Shown here piece after piece: positions 27,765 through 39,100 of a DNA stretch of 64,000 nucleotides. A model generated the notes under the pieces. The model was given only the letters and a program-made list of their open reading frames with translations. It searched no databases and was not told where the DNA came from. Positions within the stretch are counted from its first letter, which is position 1; the number at the start of each line of letters is the position of its first letter. Both the position numbers and the translations under genes were made by a program. The stretch covers positions 62,001-126,000 of the forward strand of contig JAFGBD010000023.1 of the NCBI GenBank assembly GCA_016933335.1. The letters are read 5' to 3'. This DNA comes from Bacteroidales bacterium. Lineage in GTDB: Bacteria > Bacteroidota > Bacteroidia > Bacteroidales > UBA10428.

Positions 27765-27782
27765 TTGTTAAATTTTTAACAA
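27765..27782. promoter_or_regulatory. perfect palindrome upstream of the YceI operon
   Basis: Arms TTGTTAAA and TTTAACAA are perfect with a 2-base spacer, about 87 bases before the yceI start. The shape resembles CRP/FNR-superfamily sites, but the sequence is very AT-rich. A second, imperfect dyad around CCTATAG lies near 27708. The rest of the 322-base gap (27679-28000) holds no gene that I can support. Confidence 0.4.
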
Positions 27783-28000
27783 ATATGATATAAATCAGAT
27801 TTACAATGGCCCAGGCGTCTTTTTTGCACTGCAGTTCTCCATGGCCCGATCGTGCCTGCACCTCCACCGAAGCCCGGGCATTTTTCATGATAATGGAAGG
27901 AGCTTACCGTAAAATCATATTTTAATTTAAAAACCGACAAAACATCCTATCTTTATAAACGAACAGATCTGAAACAAACCAGTACAACATCATCTATATA

Positions 28001-30451
28001 ATGAAACAAGTATTCCTGACCACAGCGGTGATTTTCTTTATGGTCTCCTGCAGCAGTAAACAAGAGGAGGATAACTTTCTGAAGCTATGGTATGACAAAC
28101 CGGCTGAGACCTGGAACGAGGCTTTGCCCATTGGCAATGGCCGGATCGGTGCCATGATATCCGGGGATCCATCAGCCGAGCATTTGCAGCTTAATGAGGA
28201 GACTGTCTGGGCAGGAAGTCCCCATAGCAACGTGAATATCGGATCGGCCCGGTATATCCCGGTTGTCAGACAACTGATTTTTGAAGGCAGGTATAAGGAA
28301 GCACAGGAGATCGCTGATGAAAATATATATTCGGTACAAAAAGGGATGCCTTACCAGCCTGTTGGTGACCTTCACATCCGTTTTCCGGGTCATGAAAATG
28401 CATCGGCATACCACCGCGAACTCGACATTCAGAATGCTGTTGCATCTGTCAGTTATGAGATCGGCGGGGTGAGGTATAAGCGGGAATATTTTGCCTCCTT
28501 TACCGACCAGGTGATCGTGGCAAGGATTTCTGCAGATAAGCCCGGAATGATTACCTGCAATCTGACACTCGGAAGTGACCAGAAACACACAACAATATCA
28601 ATGGGCAATAAACTTGTTTTATCCGGTGTGTCAGGTGATCATGAAGGTATTGAAGGGAAGGTGAAATTTCAGGCACAGGTGATGACCCTGCAGGAAGGTG
28701 GCAAGACAGGCATTGATGATACCATTATCACTGTCAGCAGTGCCAGTGTCCTCACAGTTTATTTGTCTATGGCATCAAATTTCATCAACTACGAGGATAT
28801 CAGCGGTAATCCGGAGGAAAGGGCCGGTAACTGGCTGATGGATGCCATCGGAAAAGACTATGAGGTTGCCAGGAAGGATCACATCCGATTTTACCGTCAT
28901 TATTTTGACAGGGTCAGTCTGAACCTGGGTATGACCGATTCTGTAAAAAATCCAACCAATACACGGATCATTCAGTTCGGTCAGGGCAATGACCCGCAGC
29001 TGGCCGCACTCTATTTTCAGTTTGGCCGTTACCTGCTGATCTCCAGTTCCCGGCCCGGCACCCAGCCTGCCAATCTGCAGGGTATATGGAATTACAGGAT
29101 CAATCCGCCATGGGACTCCAAGTATACTGTTAACATCAATACCGAAATGAATTACTGGCCGGCAGAGGTTACAAACCTGTCTGAGCTCCATGACCCGCTT
29201 TTCAGGATGCTGAAGGATCTTTCAGTGACCGGACGTGAAGCAGCAGCAAAATTATACGGTGCAAGAGGATGGGTGACACACCACAATACCGACATCTGGC
29301 GCATAACAGGTCCTGTGGACAGGGCATATTACGGCCTCTGGCCTATGGGCGGTGTCTGGCTGTCACAGCATATATGGCAGCATTTTCTTTTTACGGGTGA
29401 TACAGGGTTTCTTGCATCGCATTATCCTGTTATGAAAGGTGCGGCACAGTTTTGTCTTGATATTTTACAGGAGGAACCGGAAAATAAATGGATGGTTGTC
29501 TGTCCTTCGCTCTCCCCGGAAAATTCATACCAGGACGGGGTTTCCATAGCTGCCGGCACAACCATGGACAACCAGCTGCTGTTCGATTTGTTTTCAAATG
29601 TCATTCAGACCGCAGAGATCCTGAAGACAGATCCGGAACTGGCGGATTCATTGAATGATTTGCGTGACCGGCTGGCTCCAATGCAAATCGGAAAGCACAC
29701 CCAGCTGCAGGAGTGGATGCGTGACCTTGACAGACCTGATGACCAGCACCGTCATGTATCACACCTTTACGGATTATATCCCTCGGGTCAGATTTCACCT
29801 CAGCGTACCCCGGAACTGTTCGAAGCTGCCAGAAATTCACTCATCTATCGGGGTGATGCGTCGACCGGCTGGTCGATGGGCTGGAAAGTATGTCTGTGGG
29901 CAAGATTGCTTGATGGTAACCATGCCTATAAACTGCTGACTGATCAATTGAGCATTGTATATGAAGACAGGGGGCACGGAGGAACTTACCCGAACATGCT
30001 TGATGCACATCCGCCATTTCAGATTGACGGTAACTTCGGTTGTACGGCCGGAATTGCCGAAATGCTGATCCAAAGCCATGACGGCACCATTCATCTTTTA
30101 CCGGCTTTGCCCGATAACTGGCCGGATGGCAGCGTTAACGGCCTGAGGGCAAGGGGAGGATTTGAAATCAGCATGGCATGGCAGGAAGGAAGAATCAGGA
30201 CATTATCCGTGATTTCCGGTCTCGGAGGAAACTGCAGGCTGAAAGTGCATCATCCGCTGACAACCGGTCAGGATATAATACCGGATAGTGCAAGGGGTGA
30301 TAATCCCAATCCGTTTTTCGGTACACCTGTGATCAGAGACCCTGTCGTCTCAGAAAAGGCAGACCTGAAAGGTATCGTCATAAAAGACACCTATGCTTAT
30401 GATATTCCGACAAAGAAAGGAGAGGTATATCATTTTACCGCGAAAGAATAG
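28001..30451 (+). CDS. GH95 alpha-L-fucosidase / alpha-L-galactosidase lipoprotein
   Basis: The 816-residue protein has a lipoprotein signal (lipobox MVSC, Cys17), an N-terminal beta-sandwich beginning [14 protein letters not shown], and an (alpha/alpha)6 barrel. GH95 marks are NLQGIWN near residue 358, [12 protein letters not shown] at 378-389 with the two asparagines that activate water, SPENSY with the likely acid Glu507, and [11 protein letters not shown] with Asp676. It removes terminal alpha-1,2-linked L-fucose or L-galactose by inversion, at the cell surface or periplasm. The lactonase gene follows 107 bases downstream. A second, diverged GH95 gene is at 57.7 kb. Fucose and L-galactose specificity cannot be separated here. 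Confidence 0.88.
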   Translation: MKQVFLTTAVIFFMVSCSSKQEEDNFLKLWYDKPAETWNEALPIGNGRIGAMISGDPSAEHLQLNEETVWAGSPHSNVNIGSARYIPVVRQLIFEGRYKEAQEIADENIYSVQKGMPYQPVGDLHIRFPGHENASAYHRELDIQNAVASVSYEIGGVRYKREYFASFTDQVIVARISADKPGMITCNLTLGSDQKHTTISMGNKLVLSGVSGDHEGIEGKVKFQAQVMTLQEGGKTGIDDTIITVSSASVLTVYLSMASNFINYEDISGNPEERAGNWLMDAIGKDYEVARKDHIRFYRHYFDRVSLNLGMTDSVKNPTNTRIIQFGQGNDPQLAALYFQFGRYLLISSSRPGTQPANLQGIWNYRINPPWDSKYTVNINTEMNYWPAEVTNLSELHDPLFRMLKDLSVTGREAAAKLYGARGWVTHHNTDIWRITGPVDRAYYGLWPMGGVWLSQHIWQHFLFTGDTGFLASHYPVMKGAAQFCLDILQEEPENKWMVVCPSLSPENSYQDGVSIAAGTTMDNQLLFDLFSNVIQTAEILKTDPELADSLNDLRDRLAPMQIGKHTQLQEWMRDLDRPDDQHRHVSHLYGLYPSGQISPQRTPELFEAARNSLIYRGDASTGWSMGWKVCLWARLLDGNHAYKLLTDQLSIVYEDRGHGGTYPNMLDAHPPFQIDGNFGCTAGIAEMLIQSHDGTIHLLPALPDNWPDGSVNGLRARGGFEISMAWQEGRIRTLSVISGLGGNCRLKVHHPLTTGQDIIPDSARGDNPNPFFGTPVIRDPVVSEKADLKGIVIKDTYAYDIPTKKGEVYHFTAKE

Positions 30452-30558
30452 GAGGTTACGATGTTTCCTGTGATTCACGATAATCCTTACCATCAGTTGA
30501 TTTGATCAGCTCAATAAATTCAATGAACCTTTTGTAAAACAGCTTAAAATCATAATGT

Positions 30559-31704
30559 ATGCAGAACTTATTCACGCACTTTCTAATCGTATTGCTGGCA
30601 ATTGGCTGCAGAACAGGCCACCGGCCGGCCGTTAAAGAGATCATATATGTTGGAACCTTTGATGAGCGTGGTAGCCAGGGAATATATGTGTTTGACTTTA
30701 TCAGGGATTCGGTCAGTTTCAGACTGCTTCAGACCGTTCCAAACCAGAAAAGCCCCTCGTTTCTTGAGATCCATCCTTCAGGCAGGTTCCTTTATGCGGT
30801 GAACCGCTCGTCAGTTATTGACGGGAAAGAGTGGGGTACTTTAAGTGCTTTCTCAATCGACCAGAATACCGGAATGATTGTTTTTATCAATGAGCAAAGC
30901 ACATACGGGAGAGGTCCGTGCCATATCAGTTTCAGCCGGTCAGGGAACCACGCTTTTGTCTCAAACTATAACGACGGAAGCCTGGTTGTATATGGTGTTA
31001 ACGATGACGGAAGTGCCGGCGATTCCCTGCAGCTGATAAGACATCATGGCAAAAGCATCAATGCCCTCAGACAGGAAAGTCCTCATGTGCATTCCGCGAT
31101 CATGTCACCTGATGACAGGTTTCTTTACGTGTCTGATCTGGGCATCGACAAGGTGATGATCTACGAATTTAATCCCGGCAGCGGGTTATTAAGATCCGCC
31201 TCCACTCCTTATTATGAAGTAAGACCGGGTTCGGGGCCACGTCATTTTACAATACATCCCAATGGCAGATTCGCTTATCTTGCAGAAGAGCTGAGCTCAA
31301 CCACCTCCGTGTTCAAAAGAGACACAGCCCTCGGAACGTTAACGCGGATACAAAGGATATCGAGCATCCCGTCTGACTATAATGAACAAAATACCAATGC
31401 TGATATCCACACGGATCCCGAAGGCAGGTTTCTGTATGTTTCCAACCGGGGTCATAACAGCCTGGCAATCTATACCATTAGTGAGGACGGAATGTTATCG
31501 GTTGCCGGGTACCGGCACACCATGGGTGACCGGCCCCGGAATTTTCTGATCGACCATAACGGTGATTATCTGTTTGTAGCAAACCGGGATTCCGATCATA
31601 TCAGGATTTTTAAGATCAGCAGGCAGACAGGTATACCGGACGATACCGGAACGGTTGTTGAAGTTCCCGGTGCTGTCTGTATCAAGATGCTTCGGCTGCG
31701 GTAA
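30559..31704 (+). CDS. exported lactonase-family beta-propeller protein
   Basis: The 381-residue protein has a short lipoprotein signal (lipobox LAIGC, Cys17) and seven repeated blades typical of the YbhE/Pgl lactonase family, for example YVGTFDERGSQGIYVF, LEIHPSGRFLYAVN, HISFSRSGNHAFVSNYNDGS, FTIHPNGRFAYLAEE and DPEGRFLYVSNRGHNSLAIY. Cytosolic members hydrolyse 6-phosphogluconolactone; an exported copy must act on another lactone or serve as a binding protein. It follows a GH95 gene, so a sugar lactone formed from released fucose is one guess. The neighbouring GH31 gene is convergent. Confidence 0.78.
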   Translation: MQNLFTHFLIVLLAIGCRTGHRPAVKEIIYVGTFDERGSQGIYVFDFIRDSVSFRLLQTVPNQKSPSFLEIHPSGRFLYAVNRSSVIDGKEWGTLSAFSIDQNTGMIVFINEQSTYGRGPCHISFSRSGNHAFVSNYNDGSLVVYGVNDDGSAGDSLQLIRHHGKSINALRQESPHVHSAIMSPDDRFLYVSDLGIDKVMIYEFNPGSGLLRSASTPYYEVRPGSGPRHFTIHPNGRFAYLAEELSSTTSVFKRDTALGTLTRIQRISSIPSDYNEQNTNADIHTDPEGRFLYVSNRGHNSLAIYTISEDGMLSVAGYRHTMGDRPRNFLIDHNGDYLFVANRDSDHIRIFKISRQTGIPDDTGTVVEVPGAVCIKMLRLR

Positions 31705-31842
31705 TGCTTTTATGCAGATGCTGTGATTACCGGGATCAGAGCCTGCAACATACCCGGTATGAAAGAAATTAATGAATACTTAACCTGTCAGTAACCTCAT
31801 TAGCTCCTTCAACTTGCCGGTTATCACAGATGACTCACATAC

Positions 31843-34317
31843 TTAAAATTGAATGCTCACAGAAACAGGTTTGCCTGATTTTTGGATGCAGCCAATAAAA
31901 AGAAGATTGTTTTTCCTGCTGTAATTCCATGAAGGGTTAATGCTATGAATATCATGTTCAGGTATTACCTGTGAAGATTCAGATAGTTTCCTGTTATTGA
32001 CTTTTACTCCCTGAGGTTTTCTGTCAATATGCAGTTTGATATACAGGGCCCTGTCGGGCAACTGATAGCTGCCCTCGGGAGAAGGGATGTCAACCAGGGC
32101 AAAGTCATTGTCCTGTTTGTATCCTATTGTTGTTAGTGCATATGCGCCATTTTGATAATCAAGTGTCAGTCCGTCATCTTCATACAGGTCAAATGACGAG
32201 CCGGATGCAGGAAAAATATCCAGGGTGAGGGGATCGGCAGGTTTCTCTCCTTCATATTTCATTTCAGGATGCATGGGAATGATTGCTCCTGCCCTGGCAA
32301 AAACAGGCATTGTTTCAATTGGTGTAACAACATTGAGATACCTTCTGCCCTGAAATTTTTCACCGGACCAGTAATCATACCAGTCTCCTTCCGGCAGATA
32401 CAGGGTCCTGGTTTTTGCACCTTTAACTGTTACCGGACATACCAGCAGGTCTTTTCCGAAAAAGTACTGATCATCGATGTCGCAGGTATTCGGGTCATCC
32501 GGATACTGAAGGACCATCGCCTGCATCACCGGTGCACCTGTTTTGTACATATTGTAATAGCTTGAGTAGATATAGGGGATCAGCCGGTACCTTAACTTAT
32601 CAAACCTGGTGAATATTTCCAGTGCATCTTCACCATATCTCCATGGTTCTTTATAGCTGGGATGTTCCATTCCGAAAAGCATGGCTATCGGGCTGAACAT
32701 TCCAAACTGGCACCAGCGGATATACAACTCAGGGTCAGCAATATGTTCAAATCCGCCCATGCAATGGGTCCATGCCCCGATCCCGGAAAGACCGATATTC
32801 AGCCCACCCCTGATAACAGGCAAAAAGTATTGCCATTCAGAAGGCCAGTCACCTGCAAAAATAAATGGATAGCGTTGTATTCCGGCATAACCTTCACGTG
32901 TATGATTCAAACCTCTTATGCCATTGTATTGCTGAAACTTCAGATAAGGGGCTCTGGCATATGCAACCGGAAAAATATTGTGCAGCCGTCTGACCTCAGA
33001 GCCCTGTGGTCCGAGCTTATCGCTTTCGTTTGCCTTATGTCCGAATGCACTTCCTTCATCTGTTTTTACGAATTTGCAGCCCAGATCGGCCAGGGGTTCC
33101 AGGCAGTTATCCCACCACCAGTCAACCGCTGCCGAATCAAAATAATTTAAAAAATCGCCCTGTTCACCATTTTCCGGATATGTGAAGCCCAATTCTCTCG
33201 CCTTAAAAAGATAGGTATGAACATCCCCGTTGTCAATCCTGGGCCGGATATGCAATCCTACCAACTTGTAATTCATTGCATAAAGGCTGTCAAACATCTG
33301 CTTTGGTTCAGGAAAACCGGTTTGTCTCCATTCAAAACTTGTACCTCCCTTGCCGTTTATTTTGCCAAAGATCCTCCAGGTTGAATCAAGATGCAAAATA
33401 TCCACGGGTATTCCGAGTTGCCTGAATTTTCTTGCCAGTTCTGTCACATAATACTGGGAGGCCAGATCCTCGTATCCCCATGTACCGCCGCTGTATGTGC
33501 CGACATGCAGTCCCATGGCAAACCTCGGTAAAAGAGGTGTCGTTCCCGTCAGCCCGGTATATTGTTTCAAAATATCAGGAAAAGCCGGGCCGTAAATAAA
33601 ATAATAGTCCATTTCACCTCCCTCTGCTGAAAACTGATATTGTTGCGGGGATGAACATCCCATATCCCAGGTTGTCTGATAGGAGTTGTGAAAAAAGATA
33701 CCGTAACCATTGGTACTCATCATAAAAGGCACAGGTGAATAATTTGCTTCAAGGATATTGTACGCCCCGACTTCATGCGGCCTGCCGATTCCCCTGCCTA
33801 CATTCAGAACCACAGTCTTTCCAAGCTGGTCAATGAAGTCCATTCTTTCTCCAAATCCGAAAAAATGTTCACCGGGCAGCAGCTCTTTCGTGCAGAAGGG
33901 TTTTTCCTCCCTGTACAACATGGAATTTTTTTCACCTTCAGAGTCTTTACTGATTAATTTCCCATCTGCATCAAAGAAGGATACCTTAACCGGTATTTTC
34001 TGAATGACCATATGGAGTTTATCCGTTTCGATATGGTATTCATCTTCAGTTTCAGAAAAAGTGTGACTCACTTCAGGCCATTCATATTGCTGAACCATCC
34101 AGTATTCATTGCTTTCGAATCCCTGTTTCCCTGAATTCCTGATTCTGATCATGGCAGGAGTGCAAAGAATAAACTGATAAGATTCCTGTTGTGAAATGAG
34201 GTTGATAACGTTGCCGTTTCTTTGAACGGACTGTGAGATGGTATCACTGGCAAATGAAAAAACAAAAAGAAAAATGATGAAAGGCAACACCGGTCCTTTC
34301 AGGGTAAGTTTATTCAT
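31843..34317 (-). CDS. GH31 glycosidase (alpha-xylosidase/alpha-glucosidase type)
   Basis: The 824-residue protein has a signal peptide (residues 1-29), an N-terminal beta-sandwich, a GH31 barrel and a C-terminal DUF5110-type sandwich (FPASGSSFDLYEDDGLTLDY). The nucleophile is Asp420 in FVKTDEGSAFG and the likely acid/base is Asp490 in FAGDWPSEW; GAWTHCMGGF follows as usual. It is a retaining exo-enzyme acting on alpha-linked xylose, glucose or galactose. It is transcribed alone on the minus strand, convergent with the lactonase. The nucleophile region differs from the KTDFGE form seen in the second GH31 of this window, so the two probably have different substrates. Confidence 0.85.
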   Translation of the reverse strand: MNKLTLKGPVLPFIIFLFVFSFASDTISQSVQRNGNVINLISQQESYQFILCTPAMIRIRNSGKQGFESNEYWMVQQYEWPEVSHTFSETEDEYHIETDKLHMVIQKIPVKVSFFDADGKLISKDSEGEKNSMLYREEKPFCTKELLPGEHFFGFGERMDFIDQLGKTVVLNVGRGIGRPHEVGAYNILEANYSPVPFMMSTNGYGIFFHNSYQTTWDMGCSSPQQYQFSAEGGEMDYYFIYGPAFPDILKQYTGLTGTTPLLPRFAMGLHVGTYSGGTWGYEDLASQYYVTELARKFRQLGIPVDILHLDSTWRIFGKINGKGGTSFEWRQTGFPEPKQMFDSLYAMNYKLVGLHIRPRIDNGDVHTYLFKARELGFTYPENGEQGDFLNYFDSAAVDWWWDNCLEPLADLGCKFVKTDEGSAFGHKANESDKLGPQGSEVRRLHNIFPVAYARAPYLKFQQYNGIRGLNHTREGYAGIQRYPFIFAGDWPSEWQYFLPVIRGGLNIGLSGIGAWTHCMGGFEHIADPELYIRWCQFGMFSPIAMLFGMEHPSYKEPWRYGEDALEIFTRFDKLRYRLIPYIYSSYYNMYKTGAPVMQAMVLQYPDDPNTCDIDDQYFFGKDLLVCPVTVKGAKTRTLYLPEGDWYDYWSGEKFQGRRYLNVVTPIETMPVFARAGAIIPMHPEMKYEGEKPADPLTLDIFPASGSSFDLYEDDGLTLDYQNGAYALTTIGYKQDNDFALVDIPSPEGSYQLPDRALYIKLHIDRKPQGVKVNNRKLSESSQVIPEHDIHSINPSWNYSRKNNLLFIGCIQKSGKPVSVSIQF

Positions 34318-34458
34318 TGTGACTGGGTCTAAAATTATGTTTCAATATTATTAAAAATACGGATGATACAAAAATTATGAGGAGATTTTGTCAGGATTAA
34401 TGACTTATTCATCCAAATATGCTTTTTAAAATTGTGTAACACGGTATTATTTTGATTT

Positions 34459-34770
34459 TTATTTCTTCATCCGCGTCTTTTCGATCAGGTAGCGAACCAG
34501 GTCTTTCAGACGAGGCGGAACCGATGCCTGGCTGAATTCCACCACATGTTTCCTGCCCCTTGTTTCGATGGTGATTTTGTAGGAAAACCTGTCCGGATGA
34601 GGCTTCATGCTTTCTCTCGCAGGTAAACTGAAAAAGTGTGAATTACTGATCATCTCCTTCAGCATTTTGGTTTCCTGCTTTTTCAGCTGCAGGCTGTCGA
34701 TGGTTTTATCAATACCAATGCCGGTGAAACCACCTGTTCGTTCAAACCTGATGGTAAACTGATCTTCCAT
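34459..34770 (-). CDS. emfourin-like protease inhibitor
   Basis: The 103-residue protein has no signal peptide. It resembles the protealysin inhibitor emfourin (M4in family): RFERTGGFTGIGIDKTIDS at the N-terminus, SHFFSLPARE in the middle, HPDRFSYKITIE, and a C-terminal PPRLKDLVRYL helix. In characterised cases such a small protein is encoded beside a protealysin-like M4 protease and binds it. Here the M4 protease ends 26 bases upstream on the same strand, which strongly supports the call. It likely restrains the protease inside the cell before export or release. Confidence 0.75.
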   Translation of the reverse strand: MEDQFTIRFERTGGFTGIGIDKTIDSLQLKKQETKMLKEMISNSHFFSLPARESMKPHPDRFSYKITIETRGRKHVVEFSQASVPPRLKDLVRYLIEKTRMKK

Positions 34771-34796
34771 ATAGGTTCATTTGAAATTACAAATTG

Positions 34797-35885
34797 TCAG
34801 ATACTTTTCTTTTTATCGGATCTGATACTGATACCCACCTCTTCCCAGCCTTTTTTTACGGCATCCTGTTCTTTGCTTCCGTTACCATATTCTTCCCCGG
34901 CTATCCTGAAAATAATATCAGCGGCCTCCTGGAAATCAGTCCCGGCACTTAACCTTCCGCATAAAGCCCTGTACCAGATCTGTCCCGCCTTTTCCCAGGC
35001 ATATCCTCCTATTTCGTCTGCACAAATATAAAAAGCCCTGCTGGGTATACCGGAGTTTAAATGCACGCCGCCGTTATCCGAGGTGGTTTTGATATAATCT
35101 GCCATATGACCGGGCTGGGGATCCTTACCCAGTAAAGGATCATCATAAGCAGTTCCGGGTGATTTCATTGATCTGATGGCCTTTCCGTTGACATTGGATG
35201 TGAAAATACCCTGACCGATCAGCCAGTCAGCTTCGGTTGCCGTATGATTCAGCACCCGTTGTTTTACCAGCGAACCAAAAATATCGGAAAAAGATTCGTT
35301 AAGGGCACCTGATTGCCCGTGGTATTCCAGCCTGGCCTCATACTGGGTTACACCGTGAGTCAGCTCATGACCAATGATATCGACGGCAATGGTAAATCTT
35401 CTGAATATTCTTTCCTCTTCGGGCAGATCTTCATCACCATCGCCATAAACCATTTTTTCTCCGTCCCAGAAAGCGTTATCGTAACCTTTCCCGTAATGCA
35501 CCAGGGATACAAGATGCATACCTTTATTATCGACCGAGTTACGCCCGAAAACATCATAATAGAGATCCCATGTATGTCCGGCACCATCATATGCTTCATC
35601 AATGGCAGGATCACCGGAAGGACCTTCTCCTTCTTTGCGGACAAGCCTGCCCCTGATGCTTTCTTTAAAGCCTGCATGATAAATAAGCCTGTGTTTTAAG
35701 GGCTGCAGTATGCGTGGTAAGGGAAAGCTGATATTCATAAGCGCCTGGCGCCTTCCGCGGAACTGGGCCGACATGGTCAGCGCTTTCAGAGCCCTTTTCT
35801 TTTGTATTTGAGTTCCGTGCTTTAAAATATTTTCGATCATGTACGGCGGAATGACGCACATAACGCTTTGATGTGGTGCGGTCAT
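34797..35885 (-). CDS. protealysin-like M4 metallopeptidase
   Basis: The 362-residue zinc protease has no Sec signal but a short propeptide of about 50 residues with CVIPPYMIENIL, matching the conserved PPL motif of protealysin precursors. The zinc site is HELTH at 173-177, with the third ligand Glu197 in GALNESFSD. The substrate-contact histidine lies in GGVHLNSGIPSRAFY. The family activates itself by cutting the propeptide. The emfourin-type inhibitor is encoded directly downstream, as in Serratia. Protealysin-like enzymes lack export signals yet are found outside cells and in host interaction; their role in a glycan-degrading bacterium is not known. Confidence 0.88.
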   Translation of the reverse strand: MTAPHQSVMCVIPPYMIENILKHGTQIQKKRALKALTMSAQFRGRRQALMNISFPLPRILQPLKHRLIYHAGFKESIRGRLVRKEGEGPSGDPAIDEAYDGAGHTWDLYYDVFGRNSVDNKGMHLVSLVHYGKGYDNAFWDGEKMVYGDGDEDLPEEERIFRRFTIAVDIIGHELTHGVTQYEARLEYHGQSGALNESFSDIFGSLVKQRVLNHTATEADWLIGQGIFTSNVNGKAIRSMKSPGTAYDDPLLGKDPQPGHMADYIKTTSDNGGVHLNSGIPSRAFYICADEIGGYAWEKAGQIWYRALCGRLSAGTDFQEAADIIFRIAGEEYGNGSKEQDAVKKGWEEVGISIRSDKKKSI

Positions 35886-36135
35886 AGGTTGTGTTGTTAA
35901 GAGAAAGATTCAGATGCTAAAAATAGAAAAGTGAATGATAATTTCAAAAATAATTGAAGGATTAAGGTTCAAAAAAGACGGGAATAAACGGAACAACCGG
36001 GCCGGTCGTAATAAAACAACCAACTGATGTAAAACATTTTATTACCTGAAGTCCGATAATAGTGGTCGTTTTTTTATCTTCAGATTCTGATCAATCCGGT
36101 AAAAGCTGGTATCTTTAAAGAATTAAAAGCCGGGC

Positions 36136-39100
36136 ATGAAAAAGCTTTACACATTTCTTTTTTTTCTTGTATCAGCCGGATGCTTTCACTGCCATTCCCG
36201 GTTCATTGCCGGGGAACGATTGGATACAGTGCGGCGGTATACCGGAAGAGCCATGAGATATATGCCCGAAAGAGGGGACTTTGTTATCTTAAACGGCCAG
36301 AAACGCTTTAACCGGGCCCTTTACGGCACAAATACAGGCTTCAGGGCAGAAGCCGGCGATTTGCCCGAGTTTGCCCTTTACATGCCGGGAATGGGAGGGA
36401 ACCTGAAATTCGGGCTTGTTTCTGCCGATTCAGGTAAGTGGCTGACTGACGCGGAATACATTAAAGCCGGTTACAGACCGGGATCGATGCTTTATGAGAT
36501 CAGGGATGATTTTCTGGGTGACGGTACTCTACGGTTAACTGTTATTGCCATGAGTGATGCAGAGGGTGTTATTCTGAAAATGACCGCGGATAACCTGAAC
36601 AGGAATTGCAGTATATGCTGGGTTTTCGGAGGAGCAACAGGAAAGCGGTTTTCACGTGAAGGGGATATCGGGGCTGATCCTGAATCGGTCTTCTACCTGA
36701 AACCTGAATACTGCGCAGACAATGAATATTTCATACAGGATAACCTTTTCAGGCTGTATTACGGTTCCGGCAGGGCCCGTTCCGAAGATGAGTTGTATGA
36801 GAACAACCATCAGCTGTCTGTCACCGAAAAAGAAGCATTACGTTTAAAGAGAAAAAAAAGGCTGAACGGTCTGGTACCGGTCGGCTCATCATTGAAGATC
36901 TGTGATGCAGGCAGCCAGGATTCCCCGACAGACCTGATACGATCAGACAAATCAGCATCACCGGTAATTGCGGGTATCCGGAATATGAAGCAGGATGATG
37001 CATTTTATTATATTATATGGAATCCTTTAACAAGAGATACATTAAGGTATGAAGATGCGCGGTCTCTTTTTGATGAAGCTGAGAATGCAAGAAAAGAACT
37101 GGCAGAGAGGATCAGGATAAACACACCGGATCCTTTTATAAATACAATGGGCGGTGCGTTAAGCATAGCTGCTGATGCCATATGGGAAGAGCCCTCTTAC
37201 CTGCACGGGGCAGTGGCCTGGCGGATGCGCCTGCCCGGGTGGAGGGGGGCATACGCAGCTGACTGGCTTGGATGGCATGACAGGGCAAGGATGCATTTTG
37301 ATGCCTATCTGAAAGCGCAATACACCGCGCCCGACTCCGGTCCGAATGTGCCTGATCCGAAAACCAACTTTGCACGCCAGGAGGAGAAAGCAGGTAATTC
37401 AATTTTTACGAGCGGTTATATCAGCCGCCATCCCGGACGTATTTCCGGGCCACACCATTATGACATGAACCTGGTATTTTTCGACCAGCTGCTCCGGCAC
37501 CTGAAGTGGACAGGAGATACAGCTTATGCGCGCAAAATATGGCCAGCGCTTAAGCGCCACCTGGCATGGGAAAAACGCTGTTTTGACGGAAACAGGGACG
37601 GCCTGTATGATGCGTACTGCTGTATCTGGGCAAGCGATGCCCTGCATTACAGCGGGGGAGGAACGACCCATTCATCAGCATACAACTGCCATGCAAACCG
37701 GATGGCAGGTAAGATTGCCGAAATGACCGGAGATGATCCCGGACCATTTGTTAAGGAAGCAGAAAAAATACATCATGCCCTGGATTCAATGCTATGGATG
37801 CCGGATAAAGGCTGGTATGCAGAATACAAAGATCTGCTCGGCCTGAAAAAGGTCCATCCATCCGCTGCATTATGGACAATCTATCACGCCATCGATTCTG
37901 ATGTCCCGGATGCTTTTCAGGCATACCAGGCATTGAAATATATTGATCATGAGATTCCCCGGATCCCGGTTTTTACAGTTGATCTGCCACAGGAGAAATA
38001 TCGCGGTTATTATGTTCTGTCCTCAACCAGCTGGATGCCATACACCTGGTCAATCAACAATGTTTCGATGGCCGAAAATCTGCATACGGCACTGGCTTAC
38101 TGGCAGGGCGGGAGAAAGGAGGAGGCTTATACCCTGTGGAAAAGCTCCCTCCTCGAAAGCATGTATCTTGGATCAAGTCCGGGTAATTTTCAGCAACTGT
38201 CATCCCATGATGCCTTCAGAGGCGAATTATACCGCGATTTTGCAGATGCGGTAGGGATTGCGGCAAGAACCCTGGTTGAAGGATTATTTGGTATCATTCC
38301 GGATGCCCTGAACAATACACTGACCATTTGTCCCGGTTTTCCCGGTGACTGGGATTTTGCTTCCCTGGCGGTTCCTGATATTTCAATTGACTATCAGAGA
38401 GAGGAAACAACTGACAGGTATATCATCAAACCTTCCTTCCCGCAAAAAATGAATCTGAGATTAAAGATCAATGCCAGGGGTGAATATATCGAATCTATAA
38501 GGATAAACGGAAAAGCAGGTGAATGGAGGGTTGTTACTGAAGCTGTTGATAATCCGCAAATAGAAGTTCCTGCGGAGTTTTCTCCCGAGTGGATCATATC
38601 TGTAACCTGGAAAGGAGCTCTCCCCGGTAAACTTTCCGTTCCCGGATCCATGGCTTTCAGCCGGAATATGGAGATTACTGCTGATGATGCCACATTTTTG
38701 CAGATCTATGATCCCCAGAATATCCTGAAAAATGCCGGGATTAAACAGCATCATTTTGTATCCGGTTTTAACCAGGTTACAGGTCATAAGACCTTTTTCA
38801 TGCACCTCAGTCAGGGTATATTAAGCTGGTGGGAGCCCGTATGTGTGGAACTGGAAGATCCTGTCGAGATCATTGCCGGCCTGCAGCAGGAGCAGAACAC
38901 CCTGAGTTTTCAGATCAAAAACAACACGGATAGATCCATCATGGCGCGATTTACGGTTAATCCCGGTGTGAACAGCTATATTGGTGAAAAAGAGATACCT
39001 CCTGCAGGCATATCACCTGTCATTCATGTTCCCATGGCAAATCTCATTCCGGGAAGCAACCTGGTGCAGGTTGAAGCGGAAGATATCATTTACAAAAAGT

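Noticed and set aside
31728-31765. TACCGGG/CCCGGTA arms after the lactonase gene as a terminator
   Set aside because: The stem is only 7 bases, the loop is long, and no T run follows.
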